Shown piece by piece: positions 26,834-35,801 of a stretch of DNA of 64,000 nucleotides. The stretch covers positions 1,240,001 to 1,304,000 of the forward strand of contig NZ_JALKCU010000001.1 of assembly GCF_023540835.1 (NCBI RefSeq). The letters are read 5' to 3'. Position numbers and translations under genes: made by a program. Each line of letters begins with the position of its first letter. The first letter of the stretch is position 1. A model generated the notes under the pieces. It was given only the letters and a program-made list of their open reading frames with translations, was not told the origin of the DNA and did no database searches. The DNA comes from Marivivens geojensis. Lineage in GTDB: Bacteria; Pseudomonadota; Alphaproteobacteria; Rhodobacterales; Rhodobacteraceae.

Positions 26834-27838
26834 TTACCCGTCGAAGTTCACTTCTTCCATGATCCGCAGTGCTGTTGAGCGGTGGCCAGCAACCTCGGTC
26901 AGGTCGATTTTGTCGTGCTCAAACGTGCCCCAGCTTGCGACGAGGTCAGACAAGTCCGCGCCTTCCAGCACTGGGTATTCGTTGTTCAGTTCGGCGTAGA
27001 TGGCCTGTGCCTCGGGGGAGACGAGGAATTCCATCAGTTGCAGGGCTTCGTCGTGGTTCGGTGCTGCTTTGGTCATCGCGACGCCCGAGACGTTGATGTG
27101 GGTGCCTTCGCCCTCAAATGTCGGGAACACGATGCGGACAGAGTTCGCCCATTCGGTCTGTTCCGGATCGGCGAGCATTTGGCCCATGTAATAGGTGTTC
27201 CCGAGCGAGATATCGCATTCGCCAGCCCAGATTGCGCGAACCTGTGCGCGGTCGTTGCCTTCGGGCTTGCGGGCGAGGTTCGCTTTGACACCCTCTGCCC
27301 AAGTGCGCGCGTAATCTTCGCCATGGTGGGCGATGACAGCTGAAAGAAGGGCGAGGTTATAGTCGTGCACGCCTGAGCGGGTGCAAATACGGCCCGCCCA
27401 TTTGGGATCGGCGAGGTCTTCGTAGGTGGTCACTTCACCATCTGCCACGCGCTCTTGGCTCGCATAGACGATGCGGGCGCGAGTGGTAAGCGAGAACCAG
27501 AGGTTTTCAGGACTGCGCAGTTCCGCCGGGACCGAAGCGGTCAGAATTTCGCTCTCAACAGGCTGGATCACATCAGCATCAACGATCTGCTGCAGGTTTG
27601 CGATGTCGACCGTCATCACGAGGTCGGCGGGCGAACGAGCGCCCTCTGCCTTGAGGCGTTCAACTAGACCACTGTCCACGAAGGCGAGGTTCACGTTGAT
27701 GCCCGTTTCAGCGGTGAAGGCATCCATTACGGGCTGGATCAGTTCCGGCTGGCGTGTGGTGTAGATGTTGACGTCTGCAACGGCAGGGAGGGCGGTCAGA
27801 CCAGCCACAGAAGCGAGGAGGAGGGAACGAAATGTCAT
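26834..27838 (-). CDS. fbpA: Periplasmic ferric-iron-binding protein of an ABC transporter
   Basis: 334 residues with a cleavable signal peptide (MTFRSLLLASVAGLTALPAVA then DVNIYTT). The tandem tyrosines that bind Fe(III) in FbpA/FutA proteins are seen in LGNTYYMGQMLA, and VNIYTTRQPEL matches the family N-terminus. It would deliver ferric iron to an inner-membrane permease, but no permease or ATPase gene is adjacent, so the rest of the transporter is elsewhere. The start at 27838 has GGAG upstream, and an inverted repeat resembling an iron-responsive operator lies 34 bases further up. Confidence 0.92.
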   Translation of the reverse strand: MTFRSLLLASVAGLTALPAVADVNIYTTRQPELIQPVMDAFTAETGINVNLAFVDSGLVERLKAEGARSPADLVMTVDIANLQQIVDADVIQPVESEILTASVPAELRSPENLWFSLTTRARIVYASQERVADGEVTTYEDLADPKWAGRICTRSGVHDYNLALLSAVIAHHGEDYARTWAEGVKANLARKPEGNDRAQVRAIWAGECDISLGNTYYMGQMLADPEQTEWANSVRIVFPTFEGEGTHINVSGVAMTKAAPNHDEALQLMEFLVSPEAQAIYAELNNEYPVLEGADLSDLVASWGTFEHDKIDLTEVAGHRSTALRIMEEVNFDG

Positions 27839-27871
27839 GCTAAACTCCGGCATTTGAATTGCCGTCGTTAA

Positions 27872-27892
27872 ACCTGACTAAAATGATCAGGT
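27872..27892. promoter_or_regulatory. Iron-responsive operator candidate upstream of fbpA
   Basis: ACCTGA (27872-27877) and TCAGGT (27887-27892) are perfect 6-base half sites with a 9-base spacer, giving the TGA-N9-TCA pattern of the RirA iron box described in Alphaproteobacteria. It precedes an iron-uptake gene. Confidence 0.6.
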
Positions 27893-27905
27893 CAATACCT
27901 GAATT

Positions 27906-28748
27906 TTATAGTCGGGTTTTTTTCGCTTCCCGTTCTGCCAGTTTAGCAGCGTCCCAAAGTGCGTCCATTTCGTCGAGATTGCTTTGCTCTGGACTGCTGC
28001 CTTTGGCTATCAATGCGTCTTCTACGGCGTTGAAACGGCGAATGAATTTCGCATTGGTGCGGCGCAGGGCGGCTTCGGGGTCAACGTTCAGATGGCGGGC
28101 AAGGTTTGCCACAACGAACAGCAGATCGCCCATTTCCTCTTCAACTTCGTCTTGTGTCAGAGTGTCGCGAGCCTCGACCAGTTCGCGCGACTCTTCGATG
28201 ATTTTGTCGATCACCTGATCGGTTGATGGCCAATCAAACCCGACCCGCGCAGCGCGTTTTTGCAACTTCACCGCACGCAAGAGCGCAGGTAGTCCGACGG
28301 CGACGCCATCCAAGACGCGGGTTTCGGATTTGGCAGCACGCTCTGCTGCTTTGACCTCTTCCCACCGGTCAACTTGGGTATCGGCACTGAAGTCATTGCC
28401 TTCGGTGCCAAACACGTGTGGATGGCGCGAGACCATCTTGTCACTGATGGCCTTGGCGACGTCCTCGAATTTAAAATGGCCAGCTTCTTCAGCCATTTGC
28501 GCGTGGAACACGGATTGGAACAGAAGGTCACCCAATTCGCTGCGTAATTCGTCCCATGCACCTCGTTCGATTGCGTCAGCCACTTCGTAGGCCTCCTCAA
28601 TCGTGTAGGGCGCAATGGTTGCGAAATCTTGTTCGATGTCCCACGGGCAACCTTTTTCAGGGTGCCTGAGGCGGCGCATGATCTCTAACAGCCGCTCCAT
28701 TGTTCCGTCGGGGGAATGCACGATGGCGTCAGAAGCAGAGAGGTCCAT
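27906..28748 (-). CDS. mazG: Nucleoside triphosphate pyrophosphohydrolase
   Basis: 280-residue two-domain MazG that hydrolyses NTPs and dNTPs to monophosphates, a house-cleaning activity. Both halves show the EExxE...ExxD metal-binding pattern: TIEEAYEVADAIERG...ELRSELGDLLFQ and KIIEESRELVEARD...EVEEEMGDLLFVVAN. CPWDIEQDFATIAPYTIEE is diagnostic. The start at 28748 has AGGACG upstream. It is divergent from the M20 amidohydrolase gene. Confidence 0.95.
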   Translation of the reverse strand: MDLSASDAIVHSPDGTMERLLEIMRRLRHPEKGCPWDIEQDFATIAPYTIEEAYEVADAIERGAWDELRSELGDLLFQSVFHAQMAEEAGHFKFEDVAKAISDKMVSRHPHVFGTEGNDFSADTQVDRWEEVKAAERAAKSETRVLDGVAVGLPALLRAVKLQKRAARVGFDWPSTDQVIDKIIEESRELVEARDTLTQDEVEEEMGDLLFVVANLARHLNVDPEAALRRTNAKFIRRFNAVEDALIAKGSSPEQSNLDEMDALWDAAKLAEREAKKTRL

Positions 28749-28811
28749 TGCAGGCGTCCTTGAATTAGGGTTCTGTGGCCAAGGTATCCACCCAAGCACG
28801 AGAGTCCACCC

Positions 28812-29975
28812 ATGCCCGTCCTAAACCGCATTGCCGAATTCGAAACCGATATGACCGCGTGGCGCCGCCATTTGCATATGCATCCAGAGATCGGGTTCGA
28901 GTGTCATAATACGGCTGCCTTTGTGGTGGAACGGTTGCGCGAATTTGGCGTGGACGAGGTGCATACGGGCATTGCGACCTCTGGCGTGATTGCGATCATC
29001 AACGGGCAGGGCGAGGGCCCGACCATTGGTCTGCGGGCAGATATGGACGCGCTGCCGATGCAGGAACATTCGGGCGCTGACTATGCGTCGACCATCGACG
29101 GGCGGATGCATGCTTGCGGGCACGATGGGCATACGACGATGCTCTTGGGGGCGGCACGGTATTTGGCCGAGACTCGCAATTTCAAAGGCCGCGTTGCGCT
29201 GGTGTTCCAACCCGCCGAAGAAGCAGGCGGAGGCGCGGGCGTGATGGTCAAAGAGGGCGTTCTTGACCGTTTCGAAATCAGCCAGATTTACGCAATTCAT
29301 ACGCTTCCTGGTCTGCCGCTGGGCGAATTCTACACGACCTCAGGCCCGATTATGGCTGCGGTCGATGCTTTTGATGTGGAAATCACAGGGAAGGGCGGTC
29401 ACGTCGCCTATCACCAAGAGGCCCGCGATCCGATCGTTGCGGCCTGTGGCATTACTCAAGCGATCCAAACCATCGTAAGCCGTAGCCGTTCGCCCTTTGA
29501 CGATCTGGTTGTGTCGGTGTCGCAAATCCACACGGGCACGGCGGACAACATCATTCCAGATCAGGCTTATATCAACGGCACCGTTCGGACGTTCTCGCGC
29601 GATGTTCAGGCGATGGTCAAACAACGCCTCCAAGAGATCGTGCAAGGGCAGGCGATGGCTTATGGTGTCGAGGCAAAGCTGATCTACATGGACGACTATC
29701 CGCCCACCATTAACGATCCCGAAGCGACCCAATTCGCCATCGCAACGGCCTCTGAAATTGTGGGCGCCGATAAGGTGGACGGCAACGGCGGCAAGGAAAT
29801 GGGCGCAGAGGATTTCGCGTTCTTCCTCGAAAACCGTCCGGGGGCTTATTTGTTCCTCGGCAACGGTGACACAGCGAGCGTTCACCATCCCGCCTATGAT
29901 TTCGATGACCGTTCCGCACCGATTGGCGCCAGTTATTTGGCGCGTCTTGTGGAGCGCGCACAGCCGCGCGATTAA
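28812..29975 (+). CDS. M20 family amidohydrolase (hippurate hydrolase-like)
   Basis: 387 residues. Metal and catalytic motifs of the M20D group are visible: GLRADMDALPMQE, MHACGHDGHTTMLLGAARYL, FQPAEEAGGGAGVM and MGAEDFAFFLENRPGAYLF. A dimerisation domain (about residues 180-290) interrupts the catalytic domain. These cytoplasmic enzymes hydrolyse N-acyl amino acids or hippurate-like amides; the exact substrate cannot be read from sequence. Confidence 0.9.
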   Translation: MPVLNRIAEFETDMTAWRRHLHMHPEIGFECHNTAAFVVERLREFGVDEVHTGIATSGVIAIINGQGEGPTIGLRADMDALPMQEHSGADYASTIDGRMHACGHDGHTTMLLGAARYLAETRNFKGRVALVFQPAEEAGGGAGVMVKEGVLDRFEISQIYAIHTLPGLPLGEFYTTSGPIMAAVDAFDVEITGKGGHVAYHQEARDPIVAACGITQAIQTIVSRSRSPFDDLVVSVSQIHTGTADNIIPDQAYINGTVRTFSRDVQAMVKQRLQEIVQGQAMAYGVEAKLIYMDDYPPTINDPEATQFAIATASEIVGADKVDGNGGKEMGAEDFAFFLENRPGAYLFLGNGDTASVHHPAYDFDDRSAPIGASYLARLVERAQPRD

Positions 29976-30019
29976 TCGCTAGGCTTGACGGTTGACCTGA
30001 CTTCGCGCATGGACCCCTT

Positions 30020-30862
30020 ATGGCCCGAATTGATGAACTCCCCCCTCTGCGTGATGTAATCGCGACGCACCAGCTTTCGGCAAAGAAATCGCTGGGGCAG
30101 AACTTTTTGCTCGACCTTAATCTGACTGCGAAAATTGCGCGTCAGGCAGGTGATTTGAGTGGGGCCGATGTTCTTGAAATCGGTCCGGGTCCGGGTGGTT
30201 TGACCCGTGGTCTGTTGGCAGAGGGTGCGCGCCGCGTGCTTGCCATCGAAAAAGACGAACGCTGCCTGCCCGCTTTACAGGAAATTTCGGACGCCTATGA
30301 CGGGCGTTTACAAGTGATCAACGGCGACGCTCTCGAAATTGACCCGCTGCAATATCTCACTCCGCCGATCAAGATCGCAGCGAATCTGCCATACAACGTC
30401 GGGACAGAGCTTTTGGTGCGTTGGTTGACGCCGAAAGAATGGCCGCCGTTCTGGCAGTCGCTGACTCTTATGTTCCAAAAGGAAGTCGCCGAACGTATCG
30501 TCGCCCAACCCGGCGGCAAGGCTTATGGTCGTTTGGCGATCCTTGCTCAGTGGCGTGCTGACGCGAAAATCGTGCTCGACCTGCCGCCGCAAGCCTTTAC
30601 GCCGCCGCCCAAAGTGTCGTCGGCTGTGGTTCATCTGACCGCATTGCCAGAACCGCGTTTCCCTGCGGATGCCGCGACCCTATCGCGCGTCGTCGCGGCT
30701 GGCTTTAATCAGCGCCGCAAGATGCTGCGTGCCTCGCTCAAGGGCGTTGCTCCAAACATCGAAGATCATCTGATCGCTGCAGGTATTCAGCCGACTGAAC
30801 GCGCAGAGCAGGTCAGTTTGGAACAGTTCTGCGCGCTGGCTCGGTCGATTAAGGACGCGTAA
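30020..30862 (+). CDS. rsmA: 16S rRNA (A1518/A1519-N6)-dimethyltransferase
   Basis: 280-residue KsgA. It dimethylates two adjacent adenosines near the 3' end of 16S rRNA and checks small-subunit assembly. AdoMet-binding and catalytic motifs are [34 protein letters not shown] and [15 protein letters not shown]. Its 3' end overlaps that of the convergent tag gene by 14 bases. In many relatives it follows surA-pdxA; here it is about 6 kb away from that pair and on the other strand. Confidence 0.96.
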   Translation: MARIDELPPLRDVIATHQLSAKKSLGQNFLLDLNLTAKIARQAGDLSGADVLEIGPGPGGLTRGLLAEGARRVLAIEKDERCLPALQEISDAYDGRLQVINGDALEIDPLQYLTPPIKIAANLPYNVGTELLVRWLTPKEWPPFWQSLTLMFQKEVAERIVAQPGGKAYGRLAILAQWRADAKIVLDLPPQAFTPPPKVSSAVVHLTALPEPRFPADAATLSRVVAAGFNQRRKMLRASLKGVAPNIEDHLIAAGIQPTERAEQVSLEQFCALARSIKDA

Positions 30863-31451
30863 AACCTGCGATTGCTGCCGCTGAAATCGCACGATGATGG
30901 CAGCCCTCCGCGTGGTCGTTCACCATACCTGTGGCCTGCATGAACGCATAGGCCGTCGTGGGGCCTACGAATTTCCAGCCGAGCTTTTTCATCGCCTTTG
31001 ACATCGCCGTTGCCGCGGGTGAGGTGCCGCGCTGCACTGTGCCAGAGCCGAGGTCGTTCGGATCCGCAAAGGACCAGAGGAATGTGGCAAGCGATCCGTG
31101 AGCAGCGATTGCCTCTAGCGCACGATTGGCATTGTTGATCGTTGCCGTGATCTTGCCCCGATGCCGAACGATGCCTGTGTCATTCAGGAGGCGATCTACA
31201 TCCGCCTCACCAAATTGCGCGACTGTTGCAATGTCGAAATTGGCAAAGCCACGGCGGAACCCATCGCGTTTTTCCAAAATCGTCCGCCAGCTTAGTCCGG
31301 ACTGAAACGATTCGAGTGTGATCTTTTCAAAGAGGGTGCGGTCATCGGCAGTCGGAACGCCCCAATCGTCATCGTGATAGGCAATGTATTGCTCTGTCGC
31401 GGTGCACCACCAGCAGCGGTTCAAACCGTCCGAAGTCTGTTCAATTTTCAT
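30849..31451 (-). CDS. tag: DNA-3-methyladenine glycosylase I
   Basis: 200 residues. It excises 3-methyladenine from alkylated DNA. The zinc-site residues of the Tag family are in [21 protein letters not shown] at the N-terminus and [10 protein letters not shown] near the C-terminus; [21 protein letters not shown] is the conserved helical stretch. The gene stands alone after the DUF4167 terminator and converges on rsmA with a 14-base overlap. Confidence 0.95.
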   Translation of the reverse strand: MKIEQTSDGLNRCWWCTATEQYIAYHDDDWGVPTADDRTLFEKITLESFQSGLSWRTILEKRDGFRRGFANFDIATVAQFGEADVDRLLNDTGIVRHRGKITATINNANRALEAIAAHGSLATFLWSFADPNDLGSGTVQRGTSPAATAMSKAMKKLGWKFVGPTTAYAFMQATGMVNDHAEGCHHRAISAAAIAGFTRP

Positions 31452-31460
31452 AATAGACCA

Positions 31461-31492
31461 AATAAAAAACCCGACCGTTTCGGGTCGGGTTC
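31461..31492 (-). terminator. Intrinsic terminator of the prfA-prmC-DUF4167 group
   Basis: On the minus strand AACCCGACC and GGTCGGGTT form a 9-bp stem with a 6-base loop, followed by TTTTTATTT. It begins four bases after the DUF4167 stop. Confidence 0.9.
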
Positions 31493-31496
31493 CAGT

Positions 31497-32126
31497 TTAC
31501 TCTGCCGCGGCGGGGCTGTCATCGCTAGGCGTGTCAGCTTTCGCTTTGGGTTTGCGAGGCGCGCGTGGCTTGCGGGGTGCTTTTTTCGGCTCGTCCGCTT
31601 CTGGCGCTTTGCTTTCTGGTGTCTCAACCAGACCGTTGTCGTCTTCGTCCTCCGACGGAGTTTCGATCACATCCTCGCGGCGCGGACGACGAGCCTCGCG
31701 TTGCGGGCGGTCCTCGCGCTGCGGACGTTCAGGACGATCCTCGGACACGTCAGGCTGTTCGCCTGCGCCAGCAGCTTGCTCTTCCTGAGCCTTCAGGCGA
31801 TCCGCGCGTTCGCGGTCACGTTCGGCCTGACGCAGACGGTTCTGTTCTTCTTGCTCTTCGCGGGCCTTGTCGACCTCACGCTGAGCCTCAGCCAGAATTC
31901 GCAAATAGTGTTCGGCGTGCTGGGCAAAGTTCTCTGCCGCGACGCGGTCGCCGGACAACTGCGCATCGCGGTGCAGCTGGTTGTATTTCTCGATGATTTG
32001 TTGCGGCGTCCCGCGCACCTTTCCATCAGGACCCGAGCTATCAAACACTCGGTTAATGATGTTACCGCCAGACGGACGGTTGTTGTTGCGGTTCTTACCG
32101 CGGGACCGTGATTTCGATGATCTCAT
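31497..32126 (-). CDS. DUF4167 domain-containing protein
   Basis: About 209 residues. The N-terminal basic segment (MRSSKSRSRGKNRNNNRPSGG) and the following globular part (VFDSSGPDGKVRGTPQQIIEKYNQLHRDA ... AENFAQHAEHYLRIL) are the DUF4167 signature. The remainder is charged low complexity: a Glu/Arg-rich coil, an Arg/Pro-rich stretch, and a Lys/Pro/Ala tail. The basic N-terminus suggests nucleic-acid binding, but function is unknown. In Alphaproteobacteria this gene is commonly found downstream of prmC, as here. Confidence 0.9.
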   Translation of the reverse strand: MRSSKSRSRGKNRNNNRPSGGNIINRVFDSSGPDGKVRGTPQQIIEKYNQLHRDAQLSGDRVAAENFAQHAEHYLRILAEAQREVDKAREEQEEQNRLRQAERDRERADRLKAQEEQAAGAGEQPDVSEDRPERPQREDRPQREARRPRREDVIETPSEDEDDNGLVETPESKAPEADEPKKAPRKPRAPRKPKAKADTPSDDSPAAAE

Positions 32127-32335
32127 GAACGTGCTTTCGGGCAGCGGAAAATGCGTTGCGTTTGGCTTTCCCATCTACGGGACAAAATGCCAAAGATGTT
32201 CAGGCGAATATCAGAGAGAGGCCGAAGCCTTCTGTCTTCTGATGCCCCGTGACTACCCTTCAAACTGGATACGTTACAAGTCTAAAATGCATTGAATCCG
32301 ACGAAAGGCGTGCTTTTCTGCACAGAACAGGCGGA

Positions 32336-33178
32336 TTAACCGTGATATTCACCTGAAACGACCCGATCCCGACCATCAAGGTCCTGAATCACCCGAACCT
32401 TTTCAAACCCGTTGTCCGCAAACATTTGTGCGACGGCGTCGGCTTGGGTGGGGCCGATTTCGACGATCAGGCGACCGCCAACACGCAAGAGGTTAGCTGC
32501 TTGCTGGCTGATCTCTCGGTAGGCGGATAGGCCATCACCGCCGTCGGTTAGGGCCATGTGCGGTTCGTGATCGTGGACTTCGGGCGACAAACCATCCATC
32601 TCGTCCAGCCCGATATAGGGTGGGTTCGACACGACCAGATCAACCTGACCTTCGATGCCGTCGGCCCAAGAGGTGCGCAGGATCGCCGCCCGTTCACCCA
32701 GATCCAGCGCGTGCATATTGTCCTCGGCCACGCGGCAGGCGTCTTCTGACAGATCAGTGCCAACGCCCCGTGCTTCGGGCATTTCAGCGAGAAGCGTCAG
32801 GAGGATACAGCCCGACCCAGTGCCAAGGTCGATCACGCTGGCAAAGGCGTCTTGGAGCGCAACCTCGATCAGGATTTCGGTTTCAGGACGCGGGTCGAGG
32901 ACATTCCGCGTGACCTTGAACCGACGCCCATAGAACTCACGATAACCCAACAGATGCGACACAGGTTCCCGACCAGCCCGCCGTTGCAAAAGGGCGGCAA
33001 AGCGCGCTTCGGCCTCTTGGGTCACAGGTTCGGGGAGAATCAACGTCAGACGACCAGCCTCAACCCCGACCGCATGAGCCAGCAACCGTCGCGCATCGCG
33101 AGGCGCATCAGGCACACCAGCATCGGTCAACTGTCGCACGCCTTTGGCCAGCAGAACCGATCCAGTGGGCTGGTTCAT
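32336..33178 (-). CDS. prmC: Release factor glutamine N5-methyltransferase
   Basis: 280 residues. It methylates the glutamine of the GGQ motif in both release factors. AdoMet motif I is [18 protein letters not shown] and the catalytic NPPY is in [13 protein letters not shown]; an N-terminal helical domain contacts the release factor. Its ATG overlaps the stop of prfA by four bases, so enzyme and substrate are co-translated. Confidence 0.96.
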   Translation of the reverse strand: MNQPTGSVLLAKGVRQLTDAGVPDAPRDARRLLAHAVGVEAGRLTLILPEPVTQEAEARFAALLQRRAGREPVSHLLGYREFYGRRFKVTRNVLDPRPETEILIEVALQDAFASVIDLGTGSGCILLTLLAEMPEARGVGTDLSEDACRVAEDNMHALDLGERAAILRTSWADGIEGQVDLVVSNPPYIGLDEMDGLSPEVHDHEPHMALTDGGDGLSAYREISQQAANLLRVGGRLIVEIGPTQADAVAQMFADNGFEKVRVIQDLDGRDRVVSGEYHG

Positions 33179-34230
33179 CCTTCCATCTCCGCAAGGAGCG
33201 TCGCTTGGGCATCGGCAATCAACGCATCAATCGTTTCATCCAAGTCACCCTGCATGATCTTATCAAGCGAATAGAGCGTCAGGTTAATCCGGTGATCTGT
33301 CATCCGTCCCTGCGGGAAGTTGTAGGTGCGAATGCGTTCCGAGCGGTCCCCAGACCCCACCTGCGATTTACGGCTGGCAGAGCGTTCATCGTGGAGCTTC
33401 TGACGCTCCATATCAAAGAGGCGGGTTTTCAGAACCTGCATCGCAATCTCGCGGTTGCGGTGCTGTGATTTCTCAGAGCTGGTGACAACGATACCAGAGG
33501 GGATGTGGGTGATCCGAACGGCAGAGTCGGTGGTGTTCACGTGCTGACCGCCTGCACCTGACGACCGCATCGTGTCGATGCGGATGTCATTGGCGTTGAT
33601 TTGAATATCGACGTCTTCGGCTTCTGGAAGAACGGCGACCGTTGCGGCAGAGGTGTGGATACGTCCGCCGCTCTCTGTCTCGGGCACACGTTGCACACGG
33701 TGCACGCCGGATTCGTATTTCATGCGGGCAAAGACGCCATCGCCTGCGATCCGCGCGATCACCTCTTTGATGCCGCCCAATTCCGTTTCTTGGTGTTCGA
33801 GGATTTCCAGCTTCCAGCCTTTGTCTTCGCAGTAACGCTGATACATCCGCAACAGATCACCCGCGAATAGCGAGGCCTCGTCGCCACCCGTGCCAGGTCG
33901 GATTTCGAGGATCGCAGGACGGGCATCAGCGGCATCCTTTGGCAGCAGAGCAAGGCGCACGTCTTGTTCGGCCGTCTCTAGCTGGTCGCGCAAGGAAGGG
34001 AGCTCATCCTCGGCCAGTTCGCGCATATCGGGGTCTTTGAGCATCAGCTCTGCCTCGGTGATATCGGCAACGATCTGGCGGTAGCCCAAAACGGTTTTTA
34101 CAACCGGCTCAAGCTCGGAATATTCTTTCGAAAGGGCCGCGATCTGCGACGGCTCAACGCCGCCGTTCAGTTTGGCCTCTAAGAACTGAAAGCGAGAGAT
34201 AATTTGGTCGAGTTTGTCACTGGGTATCAT
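33175..34230 (-). CDS. prfA: Peptide chain release factor 1
   Basis: 351 residues. Reads UAA and UAG. GGQ is in [17 protein letters not shown]. The stop-codon tripeptide, PAT or PVT in well-studied RF1 proteins, reads PET here ([15 protein letters not shown]). The start at 34230 gives the usual N-terminus [21 protein letters not shown], though no strong ribosome-binding site is visible. Followed directly by prmC. Confidence 0.96.
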   Translation of the reverse strand: MIPSDKLDQIISRFQFLEAKLNGGVEPSQIAALSKEYSELEPVVKTVLGYRQIVADITEAELMLKDPDMRELAEDELPSLRDQLETAEQDVRLALLPKDAADARPAILEIRPGTGGDEASLFAGDLLRMYQRYCEDKGWKLEILEHQETELGGIKEVIARIAGDGVFARMKYESGVHRVQRVPETESGGRIHTSAATVAVLPEAEDVDIQINANDIRIDTMRSSGAGGQHVNTTDSAVRITHIPSGIVVTSSEKSQHRNREIAMQVLKTRLFDMERQKLHDERSASRKSQVGSGDRSERIRTYNFPQGRMTDHRINLTLYSLDKIMQGDLDETIDALIADAQATLLAEMEG

Positions 34231-34262
34231 GTGTTTTGCAATGGCCGACAGGCCGCGCGGCG

Positions 34263-34709
34263 TCAAGGCTGGTTGATGCCTGCCGCCATGAGCCAACCGT
34301 CGATCCGTTTTGCATTCACGCCCAAATCAGAACGCCCAAACCGTAACCGCCCGTGGATTTGAAGGTGCCATTCGGGCGTCTCTGTCGCCTGCTTTATCAC
34401 GCGGACCGTAGTGTAATCGGGAAAGCCCCAGAGCGCGGTGCGGGTCACGAAAGTGATCATCGCCTCATCGCGAGAGCCCGCGATTTGAACTGTGCGTGGG
34501 GTGAAATTGATTGCATCAAAGAGGGCGTCGATGCGGGACGGGTCACTGAGGACCGTTGCGACCGTCAGCCCGCCGGCTTCGGGGTAGCGGCCTGCAGGTA
34601 ATTGCGGGGCCGCCATCCGATGCCAACGCTGCGCGTCGAGTGGCGCGAGGCGCACATAGGCACCAAAGCCCAGAACAAGGGCGACAACAATGCCAAACAA
34701 AAGCTTCAT
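34263..34709 (-). CDS. DUF1499 family protein
   Basis: 148 residues: one N-terminal hydrophobic helix ([17 protein letters not shown]) and a soluble DUF1499 domain with [25 protein letters not shown] and [18 protein letters not shown]. Probably membrane-anchored in the periplasm. Function unknown. The ATG overlaps the stop codon of the agmatinase gene (ATGA). Confidence 0.85.
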   Translation of the reverse strand: MKLLFGIVVALVLGFGAYVRLAPLDAQRWHRMAAPQLPAGRYPEAGGLTVATVLSDPSRIDALFDAINFTPRTVQIAGSRDEAMITFVTRTALWGFPDYTTVRVIKQATETPEWHLQIHGRLRFGRSDLGVNAKRIDGWLMAAGINQP

Positions 34710-35668
34710 TTTCTTTTGTTCCAGAGGTTTAGACAGCAAAGCTCCATCGCAACATGGGCACCCGCAACGGCTGTGATATTGCCGTGATCAAAGGGAGGAG
34801 AGACCTCAACCACATCACCGCCAACCATGTTGATCCCCGCCAAATCCCGCAGGAGTGCCGCAGTTTGCCACGATGCCAAACCACCCCAAACAGGCGTGCC
34901 AGTCCCAGGTGCAAAGGCTGGGTCGAGCGCATCAATGTCAAAGGTCACATAAGTCGGGTTATCGCCGACGATGGACTTTGTCCGCTCAACGACCCAAGGC
35001 AGGCCCATTTCATGGACGGAACGCGCGTCGATGTAGTGCATGCCGAGGTAATCATCACAGACCGTCCGAATGCCAATTTGGACAGAGCGGGTCGGGTCCA
35101 CGTAGCCGAGCTTTACCGCCTTATACATAAAGGTGCCGTGATCGATGCGGTCGAAATCATCATCGGCCCAGAGGTCAGAGTGGGCGTCGAACTGGATCAC
35201 CGACGTTGGACCGTATTTTTCGGCATAGGCCTTTAGGATCGGGAGGGTGATCGAGTGATCACCGCCCAATGTCACGCTTGCTGCATTTGCGTTTAAAATT
35301 GTGCGAATGTGATCGGTCAAGAGCGCGGGGAAGCTCGGCGTATGGGCATAGTCAAAGGCCAGATCGCCGTAGTCGATAATCGAAAATTCCCCTAGCGGGT
35401 CAAAGCCCCAACCGATTGGCGGGTCATAGGGCTGCAGGGTGGAAGCTTCGCGGATTGCACGCGGGCCAAAGCGCGTGCCTGTGCGGTGCGTCACAGCCTG
35501 ATCAAAGGGAACACCTGTTACGGCGATATCGACCCCTGTCAGGTCCTTGGAATACTGACGGCGCAGGAACGACAGTGCGCCACCAAAGGCGTTTTCAAAG
35601 GCCAAACCGCGACGATCCTCGCGGGTAAAAGCGAGGTCGATTTGTTTCTTTGCATCCTCAAGTGCCAT
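34706..35668 (-). CDS. speB: Agmatinase (ureohydrolase family)
   Basis: 320 residues. Manganese-binding motifs of the arginase/agmatinase fold are intact: VTLGGDHSITL, IQFDAHSDLWADDD and FDIDALDPAFAPGTGTPVWGG. It would hydrolyse agmatine to putrescine and urea. Other guanidino substrates are possible, since several ureohydrolases share these motifs. The urea product could be recovered by the urt transporter or urease encoded elsewhere, but no direct link is visible. It is translationally coupled to the DUF1499 gene. Confidence 0.88.
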   Translation of the reverse strand: MALEDAKKQIDLAFTREDRRGLAFENAFGGALSFLRRQYSKDLTGVDIAVTGVPFDQAVTHRTGTRFGPRAIREASTLQPYDPPIGWGFDPLGEFSIIDYGDLAFDYAHTPSFPALLTDHIRTILNANAASVTLGGDHSITLPILKAYAEKYGPTSVIQFDAHSDLWADDDFDRIDHGTFMYKAVKLGYVDPTRSVQIGIRTVCDDYLGMHYIDARSVHEMGLPWVVERTKSIVGDNPTYVTFDIDALDPAFAPGTGTPVWGGLASWQTAALLRDLAGINMVGGDVVEVSPPFDHGNITAVAGAHVAMELCCLNLWNKRK

Positions 35669-35742
35669 CGGTCGTTCCTTTTGATCAAATTATGCCCAAA
35701 GAGCCAGAGCGCGGAGTTTTGGTCAAGAGGGGAAAGGGTCGA

Positions 35743-35800
35743 GGGGGCTCTGCCCCCGCTGCGCTGCGTCCCCCTTGGATATTTTCAGGCAAAATGGCAG
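35743..35800 (+). repeat. Dispersed intergenic repeat, copy 3 (divergent)
   Basis: GGGGGCTCTGCCCCC hairpin, a longer GC spacer, CCCCCTTGGATATTTT and CAGGCAAAATGG. The right end stops one base before the pdxA stop codon. It is the most divergent of the six copies. Confidence 0.75.
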
Positions 35801-35801
35801 A

